Shown in pieces: positions 49,510 through 63,960 of a DNA stretch of 64,000 bases. The notes beneath the pieces were generated by a model. It saw only the letters and a program-made list of their open reading frames with translations. It had not been told where the DNA came from and searched no databases. The position numbers and the translations under genes are program-made. Source of the DNA: Melieria omissa (taxonomy: Eukaryota > Arthropoda > Insecta > Diptera > Ulidiidae); the NCBI GenBank assembly GCA_963971225.1, contig OZ020268.1, positions 61,751,900 through 61,815,899 on the forward strand, read 5' to 3'. Numbering within the stretch: position 1 is the stretch's first letter; each line of letters starts with the position of its first letter.

Positions 49510-51114
49510 CCCTATTAGTACCACGCAGTGACTTTGGGTCACTGTTAAAAATGAAACCTTTATATTAACTAAGATATTATTTATTTCTGTAAGACGCTTT
49601 ATGTATTTGTTTATTAAGCTTTCGCTTTGTATAAATACATGTTTTATTACATTTTTTATACATTTACAAGTGCAAATCTTTGAAAAAAACCAAAAAAATT
49701 CGTAAAGTACCACGTAGTGACTATATTAAGTCACTGTGTGTAAGAAATTTAAAAATTGCGATATTATGCCAAGAAAATTTAAACATTTGCAATTTTTGGT
49801 TTGAAATGGTATCATCTAATAGTGAGGTTGATATAGAGGAAGAAGGGTTTGAAGTTGAGGACGAGCAGTCCTTTCATGAACTTGAAGAATTGGCTGTAAA
49901 TGATGGTTATGCCTACGTAGGTAAGGATTGTACAGCATGGAACAAAAATCCGCATCTACAAAGCAAAACTCAAGCTCACAGTATAGTAAAAGGAAGGACC
50001 AACAAGGTAGTTCTTCCACCAGGACGCTGCAAACTGCTGCAGACACATTCTCGCTCTTTTTTGATAGCAACGTGGTAGATCTCATCGTGAATTTTACAAT
50101 TTTGAATGTCAATAGAAAGCTCGACGCAAAATGGAAGCTCACTGACGACGTCGAAATTCGTGCATATATTGGGTTATTGATTGATGCAGGAGCGCGAAAT
50201 AATGGCATAGCTGGCTATAAAGAGTTTTGACCCTTTATATGGCAGTTTATTGTATCGCGCTTGTGTGTCGAGGCAGAGATTTGTAGACTTATCACGTTAC
50301 TTGAGACTTGATGACATGGCTACAAGATCCATTCGTAGATTACAAGATAAATTTGCACCAATCAGAGATCTCTGGGACATGATAAATATTAATTTGAAGA
50401 AGCACTACATTCCTGGCATAAATTTGACTATAGACGAACAATTTCTTCCATTTACGTACCATCAAAACCGGATAAATATGGTATGAAAAATTGAATTTGC
50501 GATAGTGGAAACAGCTACCCCTTATTCCGAATACCATACTTGGGCAAGGATGGTAGAAGCAGAGGATCAAATCTAACGCAAAATGTTGTAGATAAGCTTT
50601 GTGAACCTTATGAATAAACATGCAAAAATATAACTTTTGACAACTATTTTACCAGCTTGGAACACAAAGCTTGCTATCAAAAAAATTGATTTGTGTTGGC
50701 ACAATGTAATTTCCTTGTTAAGAGAAAAAAAGAAGTCATAAGCAGCATTTTCGGATTTCGAAAAATCTCAACTTTAGTATGTTATGTGCCAAAGAAAAAT
50801 AATCAACAATGCACCATTCAACGGAAGTTGATGCCGAAAATCAAAATAAGCCACAGATAAATCTCTTCTACAACGCAACGAAAGGTTGCAACGAGCATTC
50901 TAAAAAGACTGTTATTGGCATGACTTGTGTTCAAAATCAAGAAATAAATTTGGTTTTTGTAAAAATTGTTATTTTTTTTATTGCATTTTGAATTATTACA
51001 GGCATATATGTAAAAAATACGAATACGAATACGAAAAAATGAGTTTTTTCCATATAGTGACTCTAAGTCACTACATGGTACTTTATGTTACAAAATAATG
51101 TGGTACTAATAGGG
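49510..51114 (+). mobile_element. piggyBac-like element copy D (1605 bp)
   Basis: Same ends and TTAA flanks (49506-49509, 51115-51118). Same length and diagnostic variants as copy B (LQSKTQA stretch, ACTATATTAAGTCACTG), at offset 32537. Confidence 0.92.
49806..50991 (+). pseudogene. piggyBac-type transposase, multiply frameshifted (copy D)
   Basis: Frame breaks as in copy B. It differs from B by RRLQDKF for RRSQDKF and by INLVFVK for INFVFVK near the end; the latter is the reading in A, C and E, so F is private to B. First and second catalytic Asp present, third deleted. Confidence 0.85.
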
Positions 51115-54100
51115 TTAATAATATTATGCCTTATTATTTAGCTAGACTCGTATGCTTTCCATAATGGTATCAATCATCCTTCTTACCCCAAGGTTCGAAA
51201 GCAAATCGATTTGGAACGGTGACTTTGAAAAAATTGCTACTTGGACGCAACCACTAAAATGCTTGTCAACACCAAATGCATAAGTGCATATTAATAGTTG
51301 ACCACTTAAAATTTAGCCAGAGTCTTATGCTTTCTATATTGGTCCCTAACTTTTCATTATCCGTCAGGAATAATGAGCATATCGATGCGCAAGGATAACA
51401 TTGAAAAACTGCCTATTACAAAATACACACTCACCACTAAAGTGCTTATGGATTCCAAACGGTATGGGTTACGTTAATAAAAAACCCCTTAAAATGTAGC
51501 TAGAGATTGCAGCTTTATCTAATTAAATCAATAATTTGAAAACTATTCGGCAATCATGAACAGATCGATGCGCAAGAGTGACATTAAATGGCTGCCTACT
51601 GCAAAATCGATAAAATGCTTGTGAAATATGATGAGTCTAGGTTTATAGAAAAAATAATAACCTGAAAACCTATCTGGAGTTTTGAGCATTCATAAATGGG
51701 GTCAATCTTCTCGCTATCTCAAATTATGCAGGAGAATTTCGTTGTGGAAAAGTGATATCGACCACATGATACATCTATATCTGGGGTGCCCAAAATCTTC
51801 TTATGGAAAAGCAAAACCAATACATGTAAAGTTGCCCAAAAAAATTCAAACAAATTATTTAATTAATTGAATTAGTTGAAAGCACATTGTGCATTTCGCT
51901 TGACCCTTAAAATTATAAGTGAAAAAAATATAATGTTCCCATTTGTCATTGCCGAAAGGCCAACCAATCGCCAAAACAAAAACTTCTTTGTTGTTGTAGC
52001 ATCTAATTTTTTTTCATACATACAATTTCTTGAGGCAACAAAACAAAAATCCGCGCAGCCCCCACACGTGTTGCTTCGTTGCTGTCACAACAACGACTGA
52101 TTGAAAGAATGCACCTCTGATCTATATAACCAATCAAATGCTTGTGGAACCTAAGTACGCACAATCACATTAATCAAAATGGCGTCAAAATTAAGCCAGA
52201 GTGACCACCTTTCACCAATTTGGTAAATAAAAAAAATATCCCACCGGCAGCATGATCGAAATTATGGCTGTTAAATCTCGACCCGTTAACGGATTTTAAT
52301 AATATTATGCCTTATTATTTAGCTAGACTCGTATGCTTTCTATAATGGTATCAATCATCCTTCGATACCCCAAGGTTCGAAAGCAAATCGATTTGGAACG
52401 GTGACTTTGAAAAAATTGGTTCTTGGGTGCAACCAATAAAATGCTTGTCAACACCAAATGCATAAGTGCATATTAATAATTGACCCATTAAAATTTAGCC
52501 AGAGTCTTATGCTTTCTATATTGGTCCCTAACTTTTCATTATCCTTCAGGAGTAATGAGCATATCGATGCGCAAGGATAACATTGAAAAACTGCCTATTA
52601 CAAAATACACACTCACCACTAAAGTGCTTATAGCTTCCGAACGGTACGGGTTACGTTAATAAAAAAAACCCTTAAAATGTAGCTAGAGATTGCAGCTTTA
52701 TCTAATTAAATCAATAATTTGAAAACTATTCGGCAATCATGAACAGATCGATGCGCAAGAGTGACATTAAATGGCTGCCTACTGCAAAGTCGATAAAATG
52801 CTTGTAAAATATGATGATTCTAGGTTTATAGAAAAAATAATAACCTTAAAACCTAGCTGGAGTTTTGAGCTTTCACAAATGGGATCAATCTTCTCGCTAT
52901 CTCAAATAATGTAGGAGAATTTCGTTGTGGAAAAGTGATATCGACCACATGATACATCTATATCAGGGGTGCCCAAAATCTTCTTATGGAAAAGCAACAA
53001 ACAATACATGTAAAGTTGCCCAAAAAAATGCAAACAAATTATTTAATTAATTGAATTAGTTGAAAGCACATTGTGCATTTCGCTTGACCCTTAAAATTAT
53101 AAGTGAAAAAAATATAATGTTCCCATTTGTCATTGCCGAAAGGCCAACCAATCGCCAAAACAAAAACTACAACAACAAAAGCATCTAATTTTGTTTCATA
53201 CATACAATTTCTTGAGGCAACAAAACAAAAATCCGCGCAGCCCCCACACGTGTTGCTTCGTTGCTGTTACAACAACGACTGACTGAAAGAATGAACTTCT
53301 GATCTATATAACCAATCAAATGCTTGTGGAAGCTAAGTACGCACAATCACTTTAATCAAAATGGCGTCAAAATTAAGCCAGAGCGACCACCTTTCACCAA
53401 TTTGGTAAATAAAAAAAATATCCCACCGGCAGCATGATCGAAATTATGGCTGTTAAATCTCGACCCGTTAACGGATTTTAATAATATTATGCCTTATTAT
53501 TTAGCTAGACTCGTATGCTTTCTATAATGGTATCAATCATCCTTCTATACCCCAAGGTTCGAAAGCAAATCGATTTGGAACGGTGACTTTGAAAAAATTG
53601 GTTTTTGGGTGCAACCACTAAAATGCTTGTCAACACCAAATGCATAAGTGCATATTAATAATTGACCCCTTAAAATTTAGCCAGAGTCTTATGCTTTCTA
53701 TATTGGTCCCTAACTTTTCATTATCCTTCAGGAATAATGAGCATATCGATAAGCAAGGATAACATTGAAAAACTGCCTATTACAAAATACACACTCACCA
53801 CTAAAGTGCTTATAGATTCCAAACGGTATGGGTTACGTTAATAAAAAAAACCCTTAAAATGTAGCTAGAGATTGCAGCTTTATCAAATTAAATCAATAAT
53901 TTGATTATTATTCGGTAATCATGAACAGATCGATGCGCAAGAGTGACATTAAATGGCTGCCTACTGCAAAATCGATAAAATGCTTGTAAAATATGATGAT
54001 TCTAGGTTTATAGAAAAAATAATAACCTTAAAACCTAGCTGGAGATTTGAGCTTTCATAAATGGGGTCAATCTTCTCGCTATCTCAAATAATGCTGGAGA

Positions 54101-55599
54101 ATTTCGTTGTGGAAAAGTGATATCGACCACATGATACATCTATATCAGGGGTGCCCAAAATCTTCTTATGGAAAAGCAAACACCAATACATTTAAAGTTG
54201 CCCAAAAAAATGCAAACAAATTATTTAATTAATTGAATTAGTTGAAAGCACATTTCGCATTTCGCTTGACCCTTAAAATTATAAGTGAAAAAAACATAAT
54301 GTTCCCATTTGTCATTGCCGAAAGGCCAACCAATCGCCAACACAAAAAAGCATACACACTAGAACTACAACAACAAAAGCATCTAATTTTTTTTCATACA
54401 TAGAATTTCTTGAGGCAACAAAACAAAAATCCGCGCAGCCCCCACACGTGTTGCTTCGTTGCTGTCACAACAACGACTGATTGAAAGAATGCACCTCTGA
54501 TCTACATAACCAATCAAATGCTTGTGGAACGTAAGTACGCACAATCACTTTAATCAAAATGGCGTCAAAATTAAGCCAGAGTGACCACCTTTCACCAATT
54601 TGGTAAATAAAAAAAATATGCCACCGGCAGCATGATCGAAATTATGGCTGTTAAATCTCGACCCGTTAACGGATTTTAATAATATTATGCCTTATTATTT
54701 AGCTAGACTCGTCTGCTTTCTATAATGGTATCAATCATCCTTCTATAACCTAAGGTTCGAAAGCAAATCGATTTGGAACGGTGACTTTGAAAAAATTTCT
54801 ACTTGGGTGCAACCACTAAAATGCTTGTCAACACCAAATGCATAAGTGCATATTAATAATTGACCCCTTAAAATTTAGCCAGAGTCTTATGCTTTCTATA
54901 TTGGTCCCTAACTTTTCATTATCCTTCAGGAATAATGAGCATATCGATAAGCAAAGATAACATTGAAAAACTGCCTATTACAAAATATATACTCACCACT
55001 AAAGTGCTTATAGATTCCAAACGGTATGGGTTACGTTAATCAAAAGCCCCTTAAAATGTAGCTAGAGATTGCAGCTTTATCAAATTAAATCAATAATTTG
55101 ATTACTGTTCGGCAATCATGAACAGATCGATGCGCAATAGTGACATTAAATGGCTGCCTACTGCAAAATCGATAAAATGCTTGTCAAATATGATGATTCT
55201 AGGTTTATAGAAAAAATAATAACCTTTAAACCTAGCTGGAGTTTTGAGCTTTCATAAATGGGGTCAATCTTCTCGCTATCTCAAATAATGCAGGAGAATT
55301 TCGTTGTGGAAAAGTGATATCGACCACATGATACATCTATATCTGGGGTGCCCAAAATCTTCTTATGGAAAAGCAACAAACAATACATGTAAAGTTGCCC
55401 AAAAAAATGCAAACAAATTATTTAATTAATTGAATTAGTTGAAAGCACATTGTGCATTTCGCTTGACCCTTATAATTATAAGTGAAAAAAATATAATGTT
55501 GCCATTTGTCATTGCCGAAAGGCCAACCAATCGCCAACACAAAAAAGCATACACACAAAAACTACAACAACAAAAGCATCTAATTTTTTTTCATACATA
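51115..55599. repeat. satellite array, segment 9 (with a conversion patch)
   Basis: Landmarks at 52285, 53467 and 54665. It parallels segment 3 at offset 32536, except that 51245-51464 carries variants of the unit near 46.55-46.78 kb. The micro-inversion is at about 51983-51999. Confidence 0.95.
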
Positions 55600-55932
55600 G
55601 GGGAAGGTGGGGACCCTTCGTACGGTTTCCACATTTTATTTTTATTTTTATTTTTTTTTCATGAATCAGTCACCTGACAGCTTAAATTTATAGTCTAACT
55701 ATCTCAGATTCATATAAAAAAATGGCAGATGATTTCATCTGATGTTTCAACCATAATTATGATTTAAACTAAATCTGGAATATGTACGAATCTGCCCCAA
55801 CAACGGGGCACCTATATACAGTGTTGGGGGTACCTTCGTACGCTGTGGGGTAGTTCCGTACGTGCGATTAAAACGACACATATAAATCAAAATTCTTTTA
55901 TTAGCAATGAAATTAAACACAAAAATAAAGAT

Positions 55933-56506
55933 TTAACTTATATTTTTAGCTTCCTTATTCTTCTTTTTTAAATTAAAATCAGCTAAACTACGTTGCATTT
56001 GTCTTGCCCTAGCCCTTTTTTCCTGTTCTAGCTTTTTCAACTGCTTTTCATTGCGTTTCTCTTCAATTAGCTTTTTTTCGGGTGTGTCAGTATAAATACG
56101 TGATTTTCGTCACTAAAGGCTAATTCAAAGGGTTTGCGTAAACTGAGTTCTGGGTTTCTTCTGCGAAAACCATACAGCCATTCTTTCCCAGCCATCTTAT
56201 TTTCTTCCCACTTTGCTGGATATTTCAAACTCAAAGATTTGGCGTACTCATATGCTAGCTTTCTTGCTTGAATCGTCGTAAGTCCATAATGCATCTTACA
56301 ACATTTGATAATATAATCATTTAGCAGTTTTTCTTCTTCCATAGAAAAGACTTGGAAACTTGTATATTTAGAGTCAAATATACGGTTGCTGGACCCTTCA
56401 GCATCATTGCAATTTTTTTTTGTTTACTCGGCTTTCTAATGTTGACAATTTCAAATTGTACTTGTCCGCAGCTTTTCTATATGACAATACTCCTTGCACA
56501 ACATCA
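55933..56506 (-). pseudogene. pogo-type transposase remnant (copy 4)
   Basis: Layout as copy 1, CENP-B-type frame 56342-56067, with the ancestral-looking residues QARKLAYEYA and SLKYPAKW. The psq Ser codon is intact. Catalytic region absent. Confidence 0.8.
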
Positions 56507-56915
56507 AAATAGATATTTTTCAATATACATAGAATAACTTAATTAAATTCGTCATAAAATCGGATATAGTTATAGTAGATTTCTCAATCTGGGCTTGTTT
56601 GAAAGGTATTTTTATATGGTATTTTTATATATCGTGACCAAAGTTTGCAGCAGTTTTGTAGTTGTGTAGCATTTTAAAATCCGCTACAAATTAGGTCACT
56701 CATACGCCACGTCGGCCCGCTTAATATTTGCAACGCATTTAACTGCGTCCTTGTGCAAGTCATTGCATATGCTGAAAATTGTTGATACAGATTCTGAAAG
56801 GTGATAAAAATACCTTTCAAACAAGCCCAGACTGAGAAATCTACTCTAACTCTATCCGATTTTTTGACGAATTTAATTAAATTATTCTATGTATATTGAA
56901 AAATATCTATTTTGA
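56504..56915. repeat. 112-bp inverted repeat inside pogo copy 4
   Basis: Arms 56504-56615 and 56804-56915, the counterpart of the palindrome in copy 1. Confidence 0.75.
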
Positions 56916-57486
56916 AATTTTGGGGGCTCGAAAACCAACTTAGAGCTTTGGTCTCTTGAGCAAAATTTCTCAGAATCACCTATAGATTACGTTTTTGCTA
57001 TACGCTTCATCAAAAAAAAATTAACCCGCCCTAGGGTACATATAACTTACCTGCCTACCAGTTGGGGCACATTCGTACGCGCTCAAACGTGCCCCATCTA
57101 GTTCTGTCCAAAAGTACCCCACTAACTAAATAACAACAAAATATAACCTCTTTTAATAATAATAGGAAAACGTCATAAATTAAGTATTGAAAACGTATCT
57201 TAAGTATATTTTGCTACTTTCTGATATAATACTCTACACGAAAACTTAGTTTATCTACGGTAACAATAGACAAAAACATTGATCAAAAAATTACTTACCG
57301 AGCGCGAAAACACGTTCGTGCCTGTCACTTCACTCTCACCGGTGCGAATGGCGCGATACTACGTTGACGTAAAGTTGGTACCTCGACTCACGCACACATA
57401 CAAAAGCGAGACCGTACGTTGTTTCGTTCAAGTTTTATTTTGACTGTATGAATGTGCCCCGCGTACGAAGGGTAACGATCTTCCCC

Positions 57487-57763
57487 TACAATTTCTTGAG
57501 TCAACAAAACAAAAACCGCGCAGCCCCCACACGTGTTGCTTCGTTGCTGTCACAACAACGACTGATTGAAAGAATGCACCTCTGATCTATATAACCAATC
57601 AAATGCTTGTGGAACCTAAGTACGCACAATCACTTTAATCAAAATGGCGTCAAAATTAAGCCAGAGTGACCACCTTTCATCAATTTGGTAAATAAAAAAA
57701 ATATCCCACCGGCAGCATGATCGAAATTATGGCTGTTAATCTCGACCCGTTAACGGATTTTAA
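57487..57763. repeat. satellite remnant, segment 10 (277 bp between pogo 4 and piggyBac E)
   Basis: Landmark at 57749. Same length and variant as segments 4 and 8. Confidence 0.93.
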
Positions 57764-59342
57764 CCCTATTAGTACCACGCAGTGACTTTGGGTCACTGTT
57801 AAAAATGAAACCTTTATATTAACTAAGATATTATTTATTTCTGTAAGACGCTTTATGTATTTGTTTATTAAGCTTTCGCTTTGTATAAATACATGTTTTA
57901 TTAAATTTTTTTTTACATTTACAAGTTCAAATCTTTGAAAAAAACAAAAAACTGCGTAAAGTACCACGTAGTGACTATAAGTCACTGTGTGTAAGAAATT
58001 TAAAAATTGCGATAGTATGCCAAGAAAATTTAAACATTTGCAATTTTTGTTTTGAAATGGTATCATCTAATAGTGAGGTTGATATAGAGGAAGAAGGGTT
58101 TGAAGTTGAGGACGAGCAGTCCTTTCATGAACTTGAAGAATTGGCTGTAAATGATGGTTATGCCTACGTAGGTAAGGATTGTACAGCATGGAACAAAAAT
58201 CCGCATCACAGTATAGTAAAAGGAAGGACCAACAAGGTAGTTCTTCCACCAGGACGCTGCAAACTGCTGCAGACACATTCTCGCTCTTTTTTGATAGCAA
58301 CGTGGTAGATCTCATCGTGAATTTTACAATTTTGAATGTCAATAGAAAGCTCGACGCAAAATGGAAGCTCACTGACGACGTCGAAATTCGTGCATATATT
58401 GGGTTATTGATTGATGCAGGAGCGCGAAATAATGGCATAGCTGGCTATAAAGAGTTTTGACCCTTTATATGGCAGTTTATTGTATCGCGCTTGTGTGTCG
58501 AGGCAGAGATTTGTAGACTTATCACGTTACTTGAGACTTGATGACATGGCTACAAGATCCATTCGTAGATCACAAGATAAATTTGCACCAATCAGAGATC
58601 TCTGGGACATGATAAATATTAATTTGAAGAAGCACTACATTCCTGGCATAAATTTGACTATAGACGAACAATTTCTTCCATTTACGTACCATCAAAACCG
58701 GATAAATATGGTATGAAAAATTGAATTTGCGATAGTGGAAACAGCTACCCCTTATTCCGAATACCATACTTGGGCAAGGATGGTAGAAGCAGAGGATCAA
58801 ATCTAACGCAAAATGTTGTAGATAAGCTTTGTGAACCTTATGAATAAACATGCAAAAATATAACTTTTGACAACTATTTTACCAGCTTGGAACACAAAGC
58901 TTGCTATCAAAAAAATTGATTTGTGTTGGCACAATGTAATTTCCTTGTTAAGAGAAAAAAAGAAGTCATAAGCAGCATTTTCGGATTTCGAAAAATCTCA
59001 ACTTTAGTATGTTATGTGCCAAAGAAAAATAATCAACAATGCACCATTCAACGGAAGTTGATGCCGAAAATCACAATAAGCCACAGATAAATCTCTTCTA
59101 CAACGCAACGAAAGGTTGCAACGAGCATTCTAAAAAGCCTGTTATTTGCATGACTTGTGTTCAAAATCAAGAAATAAATTTGGTTTTTGTAAAAATTGTT
59201 ATTTTTTTATTGCATTTTGAATTATTACAGGCATATATGTAAAAAATACGAATACGAATACAAAAAATGAGCTTTTTCCATATAGTGACTCTAAGTCACT
59301 ACATGGTACTTTATGTTACAAAATAATGTGGTACTAATAGGG
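57764..59342 (+). mobile_element. piggyBac-like element copy E (1579 bp)
   Basis: Same ends and TTAA flanks (57760-57763, 59343-59346). It carries the 24-bp shortening of copy C and has also lost a T in the poly-T run near 59200. Confidence 0.92.
58057..59242 (+). pseudogene. piggyBac-type transposase, multiply frameshifted (copy E)
   Basis: As copy C (NPHHSIVKG, KKPVICMTC). The poly-T change moves the last frame so that it ends LLHFELLQAYM instead of FFIAF, and AENQNKPQ reads AENHNKPQ. First and second Asp present, third deleted. Confidence 0.85.
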
Positions 59343-62300
59343 TTAATAATATTATGCCTTATTATTTAGCTAGACTCGTATGCTTTCTATAATGGTATCA
59401 ATCATCCTTCTTACCCCAAGGTTCGAAAGCAAATCGATTTGGAACGGTGACTTTGAAAAAATTGCTACTTGGGTGCAACCACTAAAATGCTCGTCAACAC
59501 CAAATGCATAAGTGCATATTAATAATTGACCCCTTAAAATTTAGCCAGAGTCTTATGCTTTCTATATTGGTCCCTAACTTTTCCTTATCCTTCTGGAATA
59601 ATGAGCATATCGATGCGCAAGGATAACATTGAAAAACTGCCTATTACAAAATACACACTCACCACTAAAGTGCTTATAGATTCCAAACGGTATGGGTTAC
59701 GTTAATAAAAAACCCCTTCAAATGTAGCTAGCGATTGCAGATTTATCAAATTAAGTAAATAATTTGATTACTATTCGGCAATCATGAACAGATCGATGCG
59801 CAAGAGTGACATTAAATGGCTGCCTACTGCAAAGTCGATAAAATGCTTGTAAAATATGATGATTCTAGGTTTATAGAAAAAATAATAACCTTAAAACCTA
59901 GCTGGAGTTTTGAGCTTTCACAAATGGGATCAATCTTCTCGCTATCTCAAATAATGTAGGAGAATTTCGTTGTGGAAAAGTGATATCGACCACATGATAC
60001 ATCTATATCTGGGGTGCCCAAAATCTTCTTATGGAAAAGCAACAAACAATACATGTAAAGTTGCCCAAAAAAATTCAAACAAATTATTTAATTAATTGAA
60101 TTAGTTGAAAGCACATTGTGCATTTCGCTTGACCCTTAAAATTATAAGTGAAAAAAATATAATGTTCCCATTTGTCATTGCCGAAAGGCCAACCAATCGC
60201 CAAAACAAAAACTACAACAACAAAAGCATCTAATTTTGTTTCATACATACAATTTCTTGAGGCAACAAAACAAAAATCCGCGCAGCCCCCACACGTGTTG
60301 CTTCGTTGCTGTTACAACAACGACTGACTGAAAGAATGAACTTCTGATCTATATAACCAATCAAATGCTTGTGGAAGCTAAGTACGCACAATCACTTTAA
60401 TCAAAATGGCGTCAAAATTAAGCCAGAGCGACCACCTTTCACCAATTTGGTAAATAAAAAAAATATCCCACCGGCAGCATGATCGAAATTATGGCTGTTA
60501 AATCTCGACCCGTTAACGGATTTTAATAATATTATGCCTTATTATTTAGCTAGACTCGTATGCTTTCTATAATGGTATCAATCATCCTTCTATACCCCAA
60601 GGTTCGAAAGCAAATCGATTTGGAACGGTGACTTTGAAAAAATTGGTTTTTGGGTGCAACCACTAAAATGCTTGTCAACACCAAATGCATAAGTGCATAT
60701 TAATAATTGACCCCTTAAAATTTAGCCAGAGTCTTATGCTTTCTATATTGGTCCCTAACTTTTCATTATCCTTCAGGAATAATGAGCATATCGATAAGCA
60801 AGGATAACATTGAAAAACTGCCTATTACAAAATACACACTCACCACTAAAGTGCTTATAGATTCCAAACGGTATGGGTTACGTTAATAAAAAAAACCCTT
60901 AAAATGTAGCTAGAGATTGCAGCTTTATCAAATTAAATCAATAATTTGATTATTATTCGGTAATCATGAACAGATCGATGCGCAAGAGTGACATTAAATG
61001 GCTGCCTACTGCAAAATCGATAAAATGCTTGTAAAATATGATGATTCTAGGTTTATCGAAAAAATAATAACCTTAAAACCTAGCTGGAGTTTTGAGCTTT
61101 CATAAATGGGGTCAATCTTCTCGCTATCTCAAATAATGCTGGAGAATTTCGTTGTGGAAAAGTGATATCGACCACATGATACATCTATATCAGGGGTGCC
61201 CAAAATCTTCTTATGGAAAAGCAAACACCAATACATTTAAAGTTGCCCAAAAAAATGCAAACAAATTATTTAATTAATTGAATTAGTTGAAAGCACATTT
61301 CGCATTTCGCTTGACCCTTAAAATTATAAGTGAAAAAAACATAATGTTCCCATTTGTCATTGCCGAAAGGCCAACCAATCGCCAACACAAAAAAGCATAC
61401 ACACTAGAACTACAACAACAAAAGCATCTAATTTTTTTTCATACATAGAATTTCTTGAGGCAACAAAACAAAAATCCGCGCAGCCCCCACACGTGTTGCT
61501 TCGTTGCTGTCACAACAACGACTGATTGAAAGAATGCACCTCTGATCTACATAACCAATCAAATGCTTGTGGAACGTAAGTACGCACAATCACTTTAATC
61601 AAAATGGCGTCAAAATTAAGCCAGAGTGACCACCTTTCACCAATTTGGTAAATAAAAAAAATATGCCACCGGCAGCATGATCGAAATTATGGCTGTTAAA
61701 TCTCGACCCGTTAACGGATTTTAATAATATTATGCCTTATTATTTAGCTAGACTCGTCTGCTTTCTATAATGGTATCAATCATCCTTCTATAACCTAAGG
61801 TTCGAAAGCAAATCGATTTGGAACGGTGACTTTGAAAAAATTTCTACTTGGGTGCAACCACTAAAATGCTTGTCAACACCAAATGCATAAGTGCATATTA
61901 ATAATTGACCCCTTAAAATTTAGCCAGAGTCTTATGCTTTCTATATTGGTCCCTAACTTTTCATTATCCTTCAGGAATAATGAGCATATCGATAAGCAAA
62001 GATAACATTGAAAAACTGCCTATTACAAAATATATACTCACCACTAAAGTGCTTATAGATTCCAAACGGTATGGGTTACGTTAATCAAAAGCCCCTTAAA
62101 ATGTAGCTAGAGATTGCAGCTTTATCAAATTAAATCAATAATTTGATTACTGTTCGGCAATCATGAACAGATCGATGCGCAATAGTGACATTAAATGGCT
62201 GCCTACTGCAAAATCGATAAAATGCTTGTCAAATATGATGATTCTAGGTTTATAGAAAAAATAATAACCTTTAAACCTAGCTGGAGTTTTGAGCTTTCAT

Positions 62301-62644
62301 AAATGGGGTCAATCTTCTCGCTATCTCAAATAATGCAGGAGAATTTCGTTGTGGAAAAGTGATATCGACCACATGATACATCTATATCTGGGGTGCCCAA
62401 AATCTTCTTATGGAAAAGCAACAAACAATACATGTAAAGTTGCCCAAAAAAATGCAAACAAATTATTTAATTAATTGAATTAGTTGAAAGCACATTGTGC
62501 ATTTCGCTTGACCCTTATAATTATAAGTGAAAAAAATATAATGTTGCCATTTGTCATTGCCGAAAGGCCAACCAATCGCCAACACAAAAAAGCATACACA
62601 CAAAAACTACAACAACAAAAGCATCTAATTTTTTTTCATACATA
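59343..62644. repeat. satellite array, segment 11 (with a recombination junction)
   Basis: Landmarks at 60512 and 61710. The first part (59343 to about 59826) matches what follows piggyBac C (26809-27290), with variants such as GTAGCTAGCGATTGCAG. From about 59827 on it matches 52782 onward at an exact offset of 7045 bp. It is one unit shorter than segments 3 and 9. Confidence 0.95.
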
Positions 62645-62977
62645 GGGGAAGGTGGGGACCCTTCGTACGGTTTCCACATTTTATTTTTATTTTTATTTTT
62701 TTTTCATGAATCAGTCACCTGACAGCTTAAATTTATAGTCTAACTATCTCAGATTCATATAAAAAAATGGCAGATGATTTCATCTGATGTTTCAACCATA
62801 ATTATGATTTAAACTAAATCTGGAATATGTACGAATCTGCCCCAACAACGGGGCACCTATATACAGTGTTGGGGGTACCTTCGTACGCTGTGGGGTAGTT
62901 CCGTACGTGCGATTAAAACGACACATATAAATCAAAATTCTTTTATTAGCAATGAAATTAAACACAAAAATAAAGAT

Positions 62978-63551
62978 TTAACTTATATTTTTAGCTTCCT
63001 TATTCTTCTTTTTTAAATTAAAATCAGCTAAACTACGTTGCATTTGTCTTGCCCTAGCCCTTTTTTCCTGTTCTAGCTTTTTCAACTGCTTTTCATTGCG
63101 TTTCTCTTCAATTAGCTTTTTTTCGGGTGTGTCAGTATAAATACGTGATTTTCGTCACTAAAGGCTAATTCAAAGGGTTTGCGTAAACTGAGTTCTGGGT
63201 TTCTTCTGCGAAAACCATACAGCCATTCTTTCCCAGCCATCTTATTTTCTTCCCACTTTGCTGGATATTTCAAACTCAAAGATTTGGCGTACTCATATGC
63301 TAGCTTTCTTGCTTGAATCGTCGTAAGTCCATAATGCATCTTACAACATTTGATAATATAATCATTTAGCAGTTTTTCTTCTTCCATAGAAAAGACTTGG
63401 AAACTTGTATATTTAGAGTCAAATATACGGTTGCTGGACCCTTCAGCATCATTGCAATTTTTTTTTGTTTACTCGGCTTTCTAATGTTGACAATTTCAAA
63501 TTGTACTTGTCCGCAGCTTTTCTATATGACAATACTCCTTGCACAACATCA
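62978..63551 (-). pseudogene. pogo-type transposase remnant (copy 5)
   Basis: The CENP-B-type frame 63387-63112 reads the same as in copy 4. psq piece and basic tail as in copy 1. Confidence 0.8.
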
Positions 63552-63960
63552 AAATAGATATTTTTCAATATACATAGAATAACTTAATTAAATTCGTCAT
63601 AAAATCGGATATAGTTATAGTAGATTTCTCAATCTGGGCTTGTTTGAAAGGTATTTTTATATGGTATTTTTATATATCGTGACCAAAGTTTGCAGCAGTT
63701 TTGTAGTTTTGTAGCATTTTAAAATCCGCTACAAATTAGGTCACTCATACGCCACGTCGGCCCGCTTAATATTTGCAACGCATTTAACTGCGTCCTTGTG
63801 CAAGTCATTGCATATGCTGAAAATTGTTGATACAGATTCTGAAAGGTGATAAAAATACCTTTCAAACAAGCCCAGACTGAGAAATCTACTCTAACTCTAT
63901 CCGATTTTTTGACGAATTTAATTAAATTATTCTATGTATATTGAAAAATATCTATTTTGA
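63549..63960. repeat. 112-bp inverted repeat inside pogo copy 5
   Basis: Arms 63549-63660 and 63849-63960, the counterpart of the palindrome in copy 1. Confidence 0.75.

Larger units (their letters stand above)
55600..57486 (-). mobile_element. pogo/Tigger-like element, copy 4 (1887 bp)
   Basis: Same ends and TA target (55598-55599, 57487-57488). Its left-part variants (ATCTCAGATTC, AAAAAATGGCAGATG) are shared only with copy 5. Confidence 0.88.
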
